Positions 25,972 through 36,200 of a stretch of DNA of 45,441 nucleotides are shown here, in pieces. The translations under genes were made by a program, and so were the position numbers. The DNA lies in contig JAKAEZ010000018.1 in assembly GCA_021819825.1 (NCBI GenBank), positions 1 through 45,441 of the forward strand, written 5' to 3'. Under the pieces are notes generated by a model. The model had not been told where the DNA came from, searched no databases, and saw nothing but the letters and a program-made list of their open reading frames with translations. The first letter of the stretch is position 1, and each line of letters starts with the position of its first letter. This stretch comes from Planctomycetota bacterium. GTDB lineage: Bacteria > Planctomycetota > Phycisphaerae > WQYP01.

Positions 25972-25985
25972 AAATGATTTTTAAA

Positions 25986-26015
25986 TTTATATCAAGGCCG
26001 ATAATCGCGTGTCAA
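25986..26015 (-). promoter_or_regulatory. Sigma-70-like promoter of the giant RHS operon
   Basis: Read leftward, a perfect TTGACA (26010-26015) is followed after 18 nt by TATAAA (25986-25991). The predicted leader is about 150 nt. It is the best promoter match seen upstream of the RHS locus. Confidence 0.6.
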
Positions 26016-26244
26016 GGAAAAAATGAAAAAATTATGAATAATTTTTTATTAAGGTTTTGATCATCGCTTTTCGACTGCTTGTAACAACCTATCGGGTCAG
26101 GTAATTCTTTCACGGTGATGCACAGAACCCATTGCGGCAAGGCGAGAAAATGCAACAACAACTTGAAACCCCAAACTCAAGGAGAATCTTTAGGGCCATA
26201 CGCGCTACTTTACTGCGGCTAACTGGCGTTTGGCAAAAACTTGC

Positions 26245-28116
26245 TTATCGTCCATTTTTCACCGGAGCCGGTGCAATGGCGACGCGGTCAAATTCCAACA
26301 GGGTGCCCTGGTCGCGTTGAAATTTCACCATGTCAATATTGTAACTGGTTAAGGCCTGGGCTTCGGTTATTTCGGCCTGGGCCAGGTCCTGCTGGGCGTT
26401 GAGTTCCAATTGGAGGAACGTGGGGTCCAGGGCCTGGCCGGAGAGTTCCTCCACTTCCAGGCCGCGCAGGACGGCCGCGGCGGATTTGCGGCGGCGGCGG
26501 GCGAGATGAATTTGCCGCCAGTCCGCGGTGAGATTCAGCAGATCACTGGCGACATCCCGCGCGATATCCTGGGCGTCTTTGAGCATCTGGGTTAACGCCT
26601 GGCGGCGCAACAGACGGCGGCGATATAACTGGGCACGTGCCGCACGATTGCCAATGGGGATTTCCAGGTCCAGTCCGACGGTAAATCCAATGTGTGGGTC
26701 GGAAATCATGCGGTTAAATCCACCGGGAAAGCTGCCATCGGGTGACAAGCCCGATGAATCCGTGGCGGCAATAAGGTCCGCCTTCGGAAGCAAGGCGTTT
26801 TCCGCCACGCTGCGGCGAATCCCGGCTTTTTCCACGGCCATGCGGTCGCGCCGCATGATGCCGCGTTGCTGCAATGCCGTGGCAATGTCCTGATCGAGAT
26901 CGTAGGCAAATGGCACGGCGGTGGGTTTGTTAATGGGGATAATATTGGGGCCCGGGCCAACGGGTATCGCGGGATCGTTCAGGAGTGCTTTGAGCGTTTC
27001 GGATAAATCTCCCACCTGCTTCCGCACGGAGGCAAGATTATATTTGGCCTGGTCCACCGCGGCCCGGGCCTGATTCATCTGCACGGAATCCACATCCATG
27101 TGCAGGCGATTTTTCAAACGGAGCAGTGTTTTTTTTGCCTGGCGCACCAGTTGTTGCTCAAAATGCAGATCGGCGGCGGCCTGTGCCAATTGCAGATAGG
27201 TGCGTTCCACCCGCGAAACGATCTTGATAACCTCCGCCCGGAACTCCGACAGGGCGATCTGCTGATTGCGGCGCGCGATATAAATCTGGGCATTATTAAC
27301 CTGTGAACCAAAGCCCTGCAACAGGGGCTGTTTAAGCTCCAGGGCTAAATCAGAAGTATGAGAGGGGTTGATGTCCGGCGGCAAACTCGTGGAGGAATGA
27401 AAATCCTGATAATTATCTGAGCCGATCAAAGAGACTGTTCCGCCCGTTGAAAGCAGTTTCTTAACTCCGATTTGGGAATTAACCTGATCCTCATTGTTGA
27501 TGCCAACCGGCGAATTTGGAGAGCCTAATGTTTGAGCATAGGGAGTGGGCTGATCCAGGTGTTGATATTGAATCTGACCAACAAAAGTGGGATCAAACAC
27601 CGCTTCCGCGGCGACAATCTGCGACTCTGAAATGGCCGGGGTATAGGACTGAATTTTTATGGATAAATTATGCTGCATGGCATCGGCAATGGCCTGCATG
27701 AGTGTCATACGCACCGGCAGTTGAATGTTTTTCACCACGGTAGCGGCATGGCCGGCCGTGCCCGCGGGAATAACCGCCTGGGGCGAGCCTGATTGAGTAA
27801 GCGGCGACGCCGGGCGGGGTTGGGTGTCGGCATGCAATTCATGCACGCCTTGATCCACCGGCATAACGGTTGGATGCGTCAACAATTGGCCATCGGATAG
27901 ATCGTGCGCCAGAACGCTGTCCGCAAAGCCAGTGCCGGACGGAGTGCCATTTTGCGTACCGAACGGCGAGGTACAGGCGGACAGGGTGATAAGGCCCAAC
28001 GTAACGCCGGCAAGCTGAAACAGTCCGCGGCGCGAAGCGGCAATATTGTCGGCAGACCGGCGCAGGCGGGGATTGTTATCTCCGCGTGCCGGCTTTTTTT
28101 TATAACGTTGGGTCAT
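26245..28116 (-). CDS. TolC-like outer-membrane efflux lipoprotein
   Basis: This encodes 623 residues of the outer-membrane efflux protein (OEP/TolC) family, which forms trimeric channel-tunnels through the outer membrane. A basic N-terminus leads to a hydrophobic stretch and the lipobox LSAC with C48. From about 125 come TolC-like elements: MTLMQAIADAMQHNLSIK (start of the first OEP repeat), VAAEAVFDPTF, LELKQPLLQGFG and long amphipathic helices (about 280-350). The second OEP repeat starts around ATALQQRGIMRRDRMAVEKA, with IGFTVGLDLEIPIGNRAARA and the closing helices to about 600. About 620 residues is longer than TolC because of a Pro-rich linker at 50-115. It starts 13 nt after the GAF-HlyD gene, completing an adaptor-adaptor-channel operon. 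Confidence 0.9.
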   Translation of the reverse strand: MTQRYKKKPARGDNNPRLRRSADNIAASRRGLFQLAGVTLGLITLSACTSPFGTQNGTPSGTGFADSVLAHDLSDGQLLTHPTVMPVDQGVHELHADTQPRPASPLTQSGSPQAVIPAGTAGHAATVVKNIQLPVRMTLMQAIADAMQHNLSIKIQSYTPAISESQIVAAEAVFDPTFVGQIQYQHLDQPTPYAQTLGSPNSPVGINNEDQVNSQIGVKKLLSTGGTVSLIGSDNYQDFHSSTSLPPDINPSHTSDLALELKQPLLQGFGSQVNNAQIYIARRNQQIALSEFRAEVIKIVSRVERTYLQLAQAAADLHFEQQLVRQAKKTLLRLKNRLHMDVDSVQMNQARAAVDQAKYNLASVRKQVGDLSETLKALLNDPAIPVGPGPNIIPINKPTAVPFAYDLDQDIATALQQRGIMRRDRMAVEKAGIRRSVAENALLPKADLIAATDSSGLSPDGSFPGGFNRMISDPHIGFTVGLDLEIPIGNRAARAQLYRRRLLRRQALTQMLKDAQDIARDVASDLLNLTADWRQIHLARRRRKSAAAVLRGLEVEELSGQALDPTFLQLELNAQQDLAQAEITEAQALTSYNIDMVKFQRDQGTLLEFDRVAIAPAPVKNGR

Positions 28117-28129
28117 AGCGGTGAATCTC

Positions 28130-29587
28130 TCAAAGCCAGAGTTTCATGCGAATCCAGTTAATCAAACCGCGGGTCCATATCCAGATATAGCGGCGTTTTC
28201 CGGCATTTATGCGGGCGGTACCCTGCATGCCCGGCCGAAACCAGCTTGGCGGGTGCGCAAGGGCCGCTCGTACACGAAAAATATTTTGCTTATGCTTGAC
28301 CATCGCCAGCGGATCGATATGACTGACGGTTAAAGCCGTTTTTTCAGCCGGGTATGAAGCCGTAGCGAGGCTGCCTTTCTGACCGGTTTTAACGTACAAA
28401 ATGTCGCCATCCTGCACATTGATTCTTGCCAGCAGGGGCGTCATGGGCGCAACTTTGAAAAGCACATCACCCAGATGCACCGGCGCGCCTATGCGGCGCA
28501 GCAGATTGCCGGTCAATACGACTCCGGAAATGGGTGAAGTAATCGTGGCATGGGCGATCTGTCGCTGGAGCAGCCTGATTTTGGCACCGGCCCCATTCAT
28601 GGAATCATCGGCAATCTGCATGTCCGCGATCTTCCCCCTGGCCTGGGCCACCTGGGCCTGTTTGGCATAGGCGGCATATTGGGCCTGGGCGGCCGCCAAT
28701 TGATCGCGCAATTTAGCGGTATGCAATTGAGCCAGAACGGTTTGATGTGCGATGATCTTATCGCCGGGCCGCACCAGAACGGTTTTGATGTAGCCGTCAA
28801 AAGGGGCGACAATTTGTGCTTGTCGCACGGGTTCAAGCGTGAACTGCGCAATAATATGGAAAGTGCCCCTGGCAAAAAAAGCCCAGAACAGAAACACAGC
28901 GATGGCAATGGCGGCGGCCTTCATCCATGTATGGGTGGGGCCGACGAGTTTGGATAGATGTTTCCGCCAGTCGCGGGCCCAGCGTGCACCAAACCAGCGG
29001 TCAAAATCATACAAGTCCATGATGCGCGGTGTCAGCATGTTGGCCGCGGTTCGCAGGGCGGCCAAATCAGAGGCTGTTACATTGCCGCCGGGCTCAAATT
29101 CCAGCAATAGAACGCCCACGCACCCGTCGCGCCGCAATGGCAGCGCCAATACCGTGCCGGTGCCGTGTGCGGAAACCATTTTGGCGGCGCAGCGGGTAAT
29201 AAAATTACCTGCGGTCGGTGAAGGGAAGAGAATGTCCGCATCCTGGTCGTGGCATTCCTCCATCGCTTCTTCGATGTCCCGCACCAGTTGCATTTTACGG
29301 AGAATTTTTTCAGTCTGGTTCATCGCCATGACGTGAACATTTCGCCCGCGCAAAATTCCCAGTGATACGCGGCAAGCCTTATAGCGCAAGGCCAGAATAT
29401 TGCACACCGCCATGGCCAGAGCCATAAACCGGTTAAGGTCGGCGGTTTGCGCGGCAAGGTCCATGGCCAAAGCCCATTGATCGAGCTTCGCGGTGGCATC
29501 CATGAGCCGGGCGCGCACGTCCGCCCACTGCTGTTGGGGCACCAAAACCTGAACGGTGCTCATGGGGCTGGGGACTTCCACACTCAT
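28130..29587 (-). CDS. GAF-domain / HlyD membrane-fusion adaptor hybrid
   Basis: This encodes 485 residues with two halves. Residues about 45-190 look like a cytoplasmic GAF sensor domain (VCNILALRYKACRVSLGILR, GTGTVLALPLRRDGCVGVLL). A transmembrane helix spans 223-240 (KAAAIAIAVFLFWAFFAR). Residues about 250-470 are a HlyD/RND-type periplasmic adaptor: lipoyl half-motifs (APFDGYIKTVLVRPGDKI and TITSPISGVVL...IGAPVHLGDVLFKV), a coiled-coil hairpin between them (LAAAQAQYAAYAKQ) and beta-barrel strands. It would link an inner-membrane exporter to the TolC-like protein encoded 13 nt downstream. The GAF half suggests export is tied to a cytoplasmic ligand. Its start overlaps the upstream HlyD gene by 4 nt (ATGA), a sign of coupled translation. 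Confidence 0.88.
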   Translation of the reverse strand: MSVEVPSPMSTVQVLVPQQQWADVRARLMDATAKLDQWALAMDLAAQTADLNRFMALAMAVCNILALRYKACRVSLGILRGRNVHVMAMNQTEKILRKMQLVRDIEEAMEECHDQDADILFPSPTAGNFITRCAAKMVSAHGTGTVLALPLRRDGCVGVLLLEFEPGGNVTASDLAALRTAANMLTPRIMDLYDFDRWFGARWARDWRKHLSKLVGPTHTWMKAAAIAIAVFLFWAFFARGTFHIIAQFTLEPVRQAQIVAPFDGYIKTVLVRPGDKIIAHQTVLAQLHTAKLRDQLAAAQAQYAAYAKQAQVAQARGKIADMQIADDSMNGAGAKIRLLQRQIAHATITSPISGVVLTGNLLRRIGAPVHLGDVLFKVAPMTPLLARINVQDGDILYVKTGQKGSLATASYPAEKTALTVSHIDPLAMVKHKQNIFRVRAALAHPPSWFRPGMQGTARINAGKRRYIWIWTRGLINWIRMKLWL

Positions 29588-30603
29588 CGCTCAGCGCCTC
29601 CGATGGGCCGGCCCGCAGTTGCCTGACGCCCGGAAATATGTTGTCCGCGTTCACCGGCTTTTGAATTTGCCGCCGGCGTCGGCGGCAAAAATGTCACCCG
29701 CACCTGCTGTCCGGCGGGCATGAGCCGGGGATTGCCGACTTGAATCTCCACCAGCACCGTATTACTGGCGGAATCGGCGACTGTGGCGCGCCAGATAATA
29801 ATTCCGTCGGCCCGCTGCCCCGCGGCCATGGAAATCTCCGCGGTCAGTCCCGTACGAAGCGCCTCGGCCGCCACCAGCGGTACGGGAACAAATATCCGCA
29901 ACCGGTTTACCTGGACAATTTCCAGCACTTTTTTGAACGCGTCAACCGTCCGGCCCGCATCGATAAAACGATTTTCAATTATGCCGGCAAATGGAGCGGT
30001 GATTTTTCGCCGTTGAACCGCCAGTTGCGCCGCTTTCCATGCAAGCAGGTCATGCTGGTGTTTCAACTCCGCCAGCTTGAGGCTTAATGTGTCGATGGTC
30101 ACTTTCAACTCGGCCCGCCGAACTTCAAAAGGGGTTGCCGCGTGTTGGCCGGCGGCCCATTGCGTTCGTTTGAGCGATACGGCGTCCTGCGCCAATTCCG
30201 CCTGCGCGGCTTGAATCCGCAACGTGCTGTGGCCGGCGAGATCGGCAAGTTGCGCCGCGATTTTCTGCTGGCGGTCATTTTCTTCCGCGAGCACCTGTCC
30301 CTTCTTTACGATTTGTCCACGACGAACGAGTATTTTCACCACGCGCCCCGGCCGACTGAACGACAAGTTCACATCCCGCCACGGTTTGGCGACGGCGGGG
30401 TAGGAAAGATCCTTGGGAGTGGGTTCCGCGGTCACTTGATTAAAAGTCAATAATGATGCGGCACCGCATGCAACGCACAGTGCCCCGACGCTACCGCAGA
30501 ATACAATTGTGGCGCGGCCGGTTATAGAAGCGGGGCCAAGCATTCCGCGGATTTTATTGGCCAGAATTGTGCGTATGAGCATAAACAATCTACCCGTAAC
30601 CAT
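29584..30603 (-). CDS. HlyD-family periplasmic adaptor protein
   Basis: This encodes 339 residues of a single-pass membrane-fusion protein. A transmembrane segment or signal anchor lies at about 31-52 (ATIVFCGSVGALCVACGAAS). A first lipoyl half follows (VNLSFSRPGRVVKILVRRGQ), then VKKGQVLAEEND, a coiled-coil hairpin at about 120-195, a second lipoyl half (ITAPFAGIIENRFIDAGRTV) and beta-barrel strands to about 310. The Pro/Ser/Gly-rich tail is probably disordered. Such adaptors bridge inner-membrane pumps and TolC. The start is uncertain: 30603 and 30582 are both in frame and neither has a strong ribosome site. It overlaps the GAF-HlyD gene by 4 nt. Two adaptors plus the M50-HlyD protein give three adaptor-type proteins in the island. 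Confidence 0.85.
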   Translation of the reverse strand: MVTGRLFMLIRTILANKIRGMLGPASITGRATIVFCGSVGALCVACGAASLLTFNQVTAEPTPKDLSYPAVAKPWRDVNLSFSRPGRVVKILVRRGQIVKKGQVLAEENDRQQKIAAQLADLAGHSTLRIQAAQAELAQDAVSLKRTQWAAGQHAATPFEVRRAELKVTIDTLSLKLAELKHQHDLLAWKAAQLAVQRRKITAPFAGIIENRFIDAGRTVDAFKKVLEIVQVNRLRIFVPVPLVAAEALRTGLTAEISMAAGQRADGIIIWRATVADSASNTVLVEIQVGNPRLMPAGQQVRVTFLPPTPAANSKAGERGQHISGRQATAGRPIGGAER

Positions 30604-30751
30604 TCCATGTAATCCGCAATCTATGACGTAAAACCCGCTGCCGACACCTTTTCATTGATAATCGAAATGGGAATATACCATGTTGTTGAGATTCATGCCA
30701 CGCCGAACTTGCGACGATCAGGAATATCCTGTCTACACCACGCCGCGGCCG

Positions 30752-32065
30752 TTATTGTGCCGGCCAGATCGCATGGCGGAATGTTGCTCGAAGCCGCTTT
30801 GCAATTTCAGGCGTCACCCGCGTTAATGGCTCACCGGTTTGCGGATCAGTCCCCGGACCATCAAACAGGCGATACCCGAACGTGCCGCCGTGGTCGTACC
30901 ACAGCCCGCCCGGTGGGAAAAAGTTTACGTTCAGAGCCTGCTTCTCCGATCGAATTGCGATATGATCCGGTTCTTTCGGCCAATAATACCGCTCGAAATA
31001 TTTCCGAATTTTATCGGCAATAGTCGCGGTGATCAGTTTGTCCGGAGTTTTGGTTACCGGGTCCAGGCCGTAGCTGGAGAAGAACCGGTATGTCCCACCG
31101 GAATCCACCGTGTACCACAGACCGCCGGGCGGAGTTAAATCCATCGTCATGGCCTGATGGTATGAGGTGATATGCAATGGTTCAGGATCAGCCAGAATCA
31201 GCTTCTGTGCTGCTTGAGGCAAATTTGCCGCTGGTTGCACGGTTTGCCGGCGAAGCTGCGTAATCTCCTGTTGCATGGCTTGTTCATGCGACTGTGCCCT
31301 CAAATAATTCAGTATGGCGCTACGCCTTGCGGCGGTAGTTACCGGCTTGAGTCGCAAACCTGTATTTGGATCATAGCCCGGATTGCTGAACAGGACGTAT
31401 CCTCCATTTGTGGTACGCGTATACCAAATCAACGGATTGCCTGTTGCGGGGCTCCAGAATGGAGGCGGTTTCGCCGGGTTGATGACAAGTGGCCTGGCGA
31501 TGGATTGGGCCAGCTTTTCGTCGGCTTTGCGAACTGCGGAACCGATTCCCCAGCTGAAGGTTGGAAAAACTACTGGAACCAAAAGCACAATCACTTCCAG
31601 CCCGACGGCCAGAAAAATCCACCGACGCATGGCCGCCAGTCCTCCGCCAAATGCCAACAATCCCAGAGCCAGCAGCAGGATGAAATTAAGATTCCAATTT
31701 CCGACTGGCAGCATTCGTGCCGCAAGCACCAGGGCCAGTGAACCGGCAAGAAGTGTTGCCCATGAACCTAAGGCCCGGCTGTCCAGTGGATCGCCGGAAA
31801 TAAAGAGATTGACCAACCCCAGGCTCATCAGCAGTGTAACGAAAAGAGGACACCAGAGGCTTATAGCCAATACGGTAGCCAGCCACGGTTGTGGTGAATT
31901 AGCCGGCAACAATAACGCGATCATCAGCACCAATGCCGCTGGCACTAGGCTTATGACAAACGCGATGCGAAACTTCATGAACGCCGCGGTTTGGGCGATA
32001 AACGCCTTCTTCAAGTAACCGGCGGCCTTAACTACATCACCACGAATTTCCTGATAAAAACTCAT
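30752..32065 (-). CDS. Membrane protein with a triple 'WY..GYxxFxxxGxDPxTG' repeat
   Basis: This encodes 437 residues of no family I recognise. The first 170 residues hold about five hydrophobic helices (about 32-54, 62-88, 99-119, 124-145, 148-168). After a linker come three copies of a motif of about 45 residues: 211-255 (LIWYTRTTNGGYVLFSNPGY), 314-360 (GLWYTVDSGGTYRFFSSYGL) and 386-432 (GLWYDHGGTFGYRLFDGPGT). Each continues DP-x-T-G/K and ends in a helix such as VTPEIAKRLRATF. These are likely small beta-rich extracytoplasmic modules. AGGAG is found about 11 nt before the start. Placement just upstream of the HlyD/TolC genes on the same strand suggests it is part of the exporter, perhaps its inner-membrane component; that is inference. 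Confidence 0.7.
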   Translation of the reverse strand: MSFYQEIRGDVVKAAGYLKKAFIAQTAAFMKFRIAFVISLVPAALVLMIALLLPANSPQPWLATVLAISLWCPLFVTLLMSLGLVNLFISGDPLDSRALGSWATLLAGSLALVLAARMLPVGNWNLNFILLLALGLLAFGGGLAAMRRWIFLAVGLEVIVLLVPVVFPTFSWGIGSAVRKADEKLAQSIARPLVINPAKPPPFWSPATGNPLIWYTRTTNGGYVLFSNPGYDPNTGLRLKPVTTAARRSAILNYLRAQSHEQAMQQEITQLRRQTVQPAANLPQAAQKLILADPEPLHITSYHQAMTMDLTPPGGLWYTVDSGGTYRFFSSYGLDPVTKTPDKLITATIADKIRKYFERYYWPKEPDHIAIRSEKQALNVNFFPPGGLWYDHGGTFGYRLFDGPGTDPQTGEPLTRVTPEIAKRLRATFRHAIWPAQ

Positions 32066-32105
32066 TATGGTTACTTTCTCCTACGCAGTAAAAAGTCCGT
32101 CCATT

Positions 32106-32498
32106 TCATTGCGTAACCCCTTCGTGCTGTTTCACCCGCGACGAATTGAATGAATAATCCCGCACGACGCCGGCTTTGTTGAAGATAATTACCAGCGATT
32201 TTTTCCTGCCAACGGCCGATTGTTCAAAGTCATTGTAAATCGGAATGAAATCCGCACCGGTGGCGTGTGTTTTGGTAAAGGCGTATGTCCACACCTGCTG
32301 CCCGCTGCTGGTGAAAGTGGTAGATAATGGATTTCCATAAATACTTCTCACTTGGGCCATGGTGGTCTGGCCGCGGATAATATGCGCGGCAACCGTGGCG
32401 GAAGCCTGATTGGCCAGTTGCGGATTGCCGGAACTGGCGCAAACGGTAGGCTTCCAAATCGCCAACGGTACCAAGACGATTCCATAATTTCGTCGCAT
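32106..32498 (-). CDS. SmpA/OmlA (BamE)-like protein
   Basis: This encodes 130 residues. The central block HIIRGQTTMAQVRSIYGNPL, then GQQVWTYAFTKT and SLVIIFNKAGVVRDYSF, fits the BamE/SmpA-OmlA fold pattern 'I..G.TT..QVR..(F/Y)G.P......G...W.Y', followed by 'L.V.F...G.V..Y'. BamE assists outer-membrane beta-barrel assembly; many relatives are uncharacterised lipoproteins. The N-terminus is hydrophobic with Cys20, but VPLAIWKPTVC is not a canonical lipobox, so lipidation is uncertain. GGAG lies 7 nt before ATG 32498. The gene lies between the PEP-CTERM protein gene and the triple-repeat membrane protein gene. It may serve the outer-membrane side of the export system. Confidence 0.65.
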   Translation of the reverse strand: MRRNYGIVLVPLAIWKPTVCASSGNPQLANQASATVAAHIIRGQTTMAQVRSIYGNPLSTTFTSSGQQVWTYAFTKTHATGADFIPIYNDFEQSAVGRKKSLVIIFNKAGVVRDYSFNSSRVKQHEGVTQ

Positions 32499-32600
32499 GA
32501 AATTTCTCCGCTAATGCCTCATGGCTGGCACCCTACCCACATTCACTGTTGTCCCCGCGCCCTGTGGCGTTTCCGAAGCATCAACCCCAGCCCGCCAATA

Positions 32601-33221
32601 TCAGGCCCGCTTACTCCGTCGACTGACCAATAGTGCCAAGCCGCTAACAGCGAGTAATGCCAACGTCGGGGGTTCGGGAACCACATCAACGTTGTACGTA
32701 ATGACCGGAATATTGTGGATGTCCGCAGAAGATAGCGACGCATCGGATATTTCGCTGTCAGCTGTAGAAGAGATTTCGTATGAGCCTGGACTCATCGTAC
32801 TTGCCGCCAACACATCAAGCGTAGATATCTTATAATTACCAACAGCAACGTTCGGACTTGTGAACTCGGAGTCGAAGCCAAAATCATGGCTGTTTCCCGT
32901 GGCGGGTATCGTCGGCGGAGCACCCGCCGGATTGATCGGGTAGTTGGGGTATGTCAACGGATTGCTTGTCGGTCCCGACCAGTCGCTGGTGTCCGAGGTG
33001 ACAGAAAACCCGATCTCATTGGCTTGCAGGTACAAGCTGAAACCGTCAAACGGCTCATCCGGCGTCAGGGCAACGTTGATTGCAAAGCTACCGCCTGGGG
33101 CTACCGTAGCCGAAGGATCGCCGGTTGAAGGATTGGTCAACGACAGCGTGGGGGTTGCGGACACCAACGACGCGCTGACCGCAATGGCTGTTGTCGCCAC
33201 GATGGTTGTGAGGATGTTCAT
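32601..33221 (-). CDS. PEP-CTERM sorting-domain protein
   Basis: This encodes 206 residues starting at ATG 33221, with AAAGGAG about 9 nt upstream; the longer frame to 33260 overlaps the previous gene. A signal peptide covers about 1-22 (ending LVSA-TP). The mature part is beta-rich and low in charge (SLTNPSTGDPSATVAPGGSF; FDGFSLYLQA), similar to cohesin-like or PEP-CTERM adhesin folds. The C-terminus VPEPPTLALLAVSGLALLVS followed by RRSKRA is a textbook PEP-CTERM signal: PEP motif, hydrophobic helix, basic tail. In species with an exosortase this tail is cleaved and the protein sorted to the envelope or exopolysaccharide. No exosortase is in the window. It starts 17 nt after the LEPR/dockerin gene stop. 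The cohesin-like resemblance is weak but notable next to a dockerin. Confidence 0.88.
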   Translation of the reverse strand: MNILTTIVATTAIAVSASLVSATPTLSLTNPSTGDPSATVAPGGSFAINVALTPDEPFDGFSLYLQANEIGFSVTSDTSDWSGPTSNPLTYPNYPINPAGAPPTIPATGNSHDFGFDSEFTSPNVAVGNYKISTLDVLAASTMSPGSYEISSTADSEISDASLSSADIHNIPVITYNVDVVPEPPTLALLAVSGLALLVSRRSKRA

Positions 33222-33238
33222 AGTGATGTTCTCCTTTT

Positions 33239-36200
33239 TTAAAAGACACTCGATGACCAATTGCCAAATTGCAAAAGTCCCGCATCCGTCAACGGAACCG
33301 ATATGAGATCATTTTGTAACAGATCATCATCCATGAGCGGGGGAACCGCAGAAATTATTGTCGAATAAACGGGCTCAATCTGGAGATACACCGAATATCG
33401 GGAAGCATTACCATGTTTCAACTCGCTGCGCGGCGTGGATTTGGCAGCCTCTGTTGAAACGGAATTCTTAGTACCCCTCGCCACCGAGGTCGGCACCGGC
33501 AATGCCGCAAATTGTGATACGGGTGCCAGCTTTGCGAGCAATGGTTCTCCAGCCATTAATGCGGCGGTGGAAAGACCATCGGCCAGATTCCAATCCGGGA
33601 TTCGCGGGCCAACCAAATTGGGCGTTGTAATGGGATCCGTTTTTATTGTAGCGGCAGGCTTAACATCTGCTTGGGATGGCGACGGAATGCTTCCAGTGGA
33701 TGCTGGGGAGATTGTCGATGGTTGCTCCAGAGTTTGTGCGGCAGCATTAACCGTTGAGGAATAAGGTGAATTGAGAGTGTTGCTATTCGTAGTTTCCAAC
33801 TGGGCTGAGGCAACTTCCACAATTGGTAATGCCAGCGTATCGCCGGACAGCGAGCGGGCGATGTTAATATCGTTGGAATTGATCACCCCATCACAGTCCA
33901 AATCAGCCTGGAAGTCGGTACTATTGACGTTTTGGCCGCTGTCAGCCCGGATAATATTGATGTCGTTGGAGTTGACCACACCATCGCCATCCACATCACC
34001 GTATAAGACTCCAACGTCCAATGAATAGCTCCCAACGGCACCCGTGGCGGCGTCCTGAACATTGTTAATCCCCACCACCAGCGTTTGGCCATCCATGGCC
34101 CCGGAAAGGTTGATCGTCAAAGTATCACCTGAGACGGTTGCCGTTCCCAGCGTGCCACTATTGAGCGACACGCTGAAATTGCTCCCCAGCGCAATGGGAT
34201 TCTGGAACGTGAGCACCAATTGCGTCGGCCCGCCAATGCGATCCTCAATGCCGGGCCTCCCCGTCAAAGGAAGGTTGATGCCAAAGGTACCTGCGCTGCC
34301 TTGGGCCTTGACGGATTCGGCTGAGAGTAAGGCAGGCGCGGAACCCGCCACAATAAGGTTGCCTGTACCGTGACTGGATGTGAAATTTGCATTCGCCGTC
34401 GGCGGATTATACGTCGCATCGATAGTGTAATTACCGGCACCAAGGCCAGCGGAAACCACCGCAGATGCAACTCCATCAGAGACCGCAACGGAGGTCAAAC
34501 TCTCCACAATAGTCGAGCCGCTCATTATGTCGAATAACACCGCCCCTTGGTTAACCTGAGCAGATGATAAAATATTCACGATGGTTGCTGTTAATGTCGT
34601 GCTGTTTCCGTAATTTCCGGAAACATTCGCCACCGTCGTTTTCGTAGCTGCCGGCGTGATGGTCAGAGTGCCATAATCGTATGTGATATTATAATTGGCG
34701 TCGCTGGCACCGCTGACATGGATGTCGTCGGTGTACGTTCCAGCATTGGAAGAAGATGAGGCTGCCGACGTCAACGTTGCTTGCGTAGTTAGATTGGCTG
34801 CTGTTTCTCCATCCACGAAGCCGCTATAAAATACAGTTTGGCTGTTGACCGCCAACTCCGGACCGTTCCCATAGATTATAGTTTGGTTGGCTGCCGTGAT
34901 CGTCAGCGGTGCTGGATCAATCGTCAGTTTACCGCTGATATATTGGATGTCATAGTTCGGGTCCACACCCCCACTGGCCTGGACCGTATATACGCCCGCG
35001 TTGGGCGATGCATTAACAATGTTCTGTGAAGGGAGGGTTGTCAAACTGGCGGATGTATCATTGTTCACGAAACCACTATATATCGGTGATACCTCCGTAA
35101 AGGATGGCACTTGGCCGCTGTATGTTGTGGTTAGACTACCTGCCGTGATGGTCAACGAGGCTGGGGAAATAGTAAGAGATCCGCTATTGGAACTTCCGCC
35201 GAAATCCGGATTAGTGGCAGACGGGTTATAGGTAGCAATGATGGTATAGTCGCCTGCGTCGAGCCCACTTGGCACGGAAACAGTTGCCACGCCGTTGCCA
35301 ACTGGGACGGGAGCCAGTGTTTCAACTTGCTGCCCTCCGCTATTGTCCACGGCAAACGTCATCGTCCCGTCGTTGACCGTGGCAGTGCCGCTTGTTGGCG
35401 TCACGTCTGCTGTAAGTGTTGTACCTTGGCCGTAGGTTGCTGTAGCCGCCTGGACCGCAGTTGCCGTTGGTGCTGTGCTGAACTGTGGGAAGGCCACGTC
35501 GAACTGGCCTGACAGGTCCAGCGTGCCGGCAAGGCCAACGAACACAGCGACTTTGTCGTCAGTTGCCGTCGGAAAACCAACAGTGAATTGGCCAAGACCC
35601 TGAGGCGGGAGGAGGGCATCCGAGTTCTGGCCACTGCTGCTGTCAGTGGATAACAATGTCCAAGTACCTATTGTGTATTGCCAATCGGCAGAGACAAAGC
35701 CAAGATCTAACATCGCCTCTGCGCTGACGGTGAACGTGAGATTTGCGCTGGTGTCCAATGGGTTGGAGGCTCTACTGTTCAACTGGGGCTCGGTCAGGCT
35801 GACATTTAGTCCACCACCCGGGAGTATCACCCCAATTCCGCCTTCCAACGTTGCGGAAATATCTGCCGAGAGTTGAAGGTCGGCAGTTCCCGCTGTGAAC
35901 ACAAGTTTCGCGTCCGCAGCCACGCCAAAATCAAATGCTACCGTGACCGGCGGAGGAGTAGGAGTCGTTGGGATGATAGGCCACACATAGTCGCCTGATA
36001 TGCCGACTCCCTCCTCTAATTGCGCCTCCGAATAGTTGCCGACAAGCTGTTGTTCGATCGCGTTGCCAAGATTATTGGTAAACTGGCTAAACGTGGGCGC
36101 AGTCCCGGAGGTGTTTTGGAGCGCCGACTCGATCTGGGACTCAATCGCCTGCGCTGGGTTTACTAAAACGCCGGTAACAGTCCTGACGTCCGTAACGATG

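Larger units (their letters stand above)
25831..26244. other. Upstream region and structured leader of the giant RHS gene
   Basis: This 414-bp region lies between the TolC-type gene and the giant RHS gene, both on the minus strand. It holds a good sigma-70-like promoter, a leader of about 150 nt with two inverted repeats, and an AT-rich run (about 25978-26050). The remaining part, 26060-26244, shows nothing recognisable, and no clear terminator was seen after tolC. Confidence 0.5.

Noticed and set aside
25890-25985. TPP-riboswitch-like pieces (GGTGC...GGCTGAGA, TCTGGTAT) in the leader of the giant RHS gene
   Set aside because: The order of the short matches is suggestive, but the conserved ACCTGAT and the closing GCGTAGGGA elements are missing, and the downstream gene has no thiamine link.
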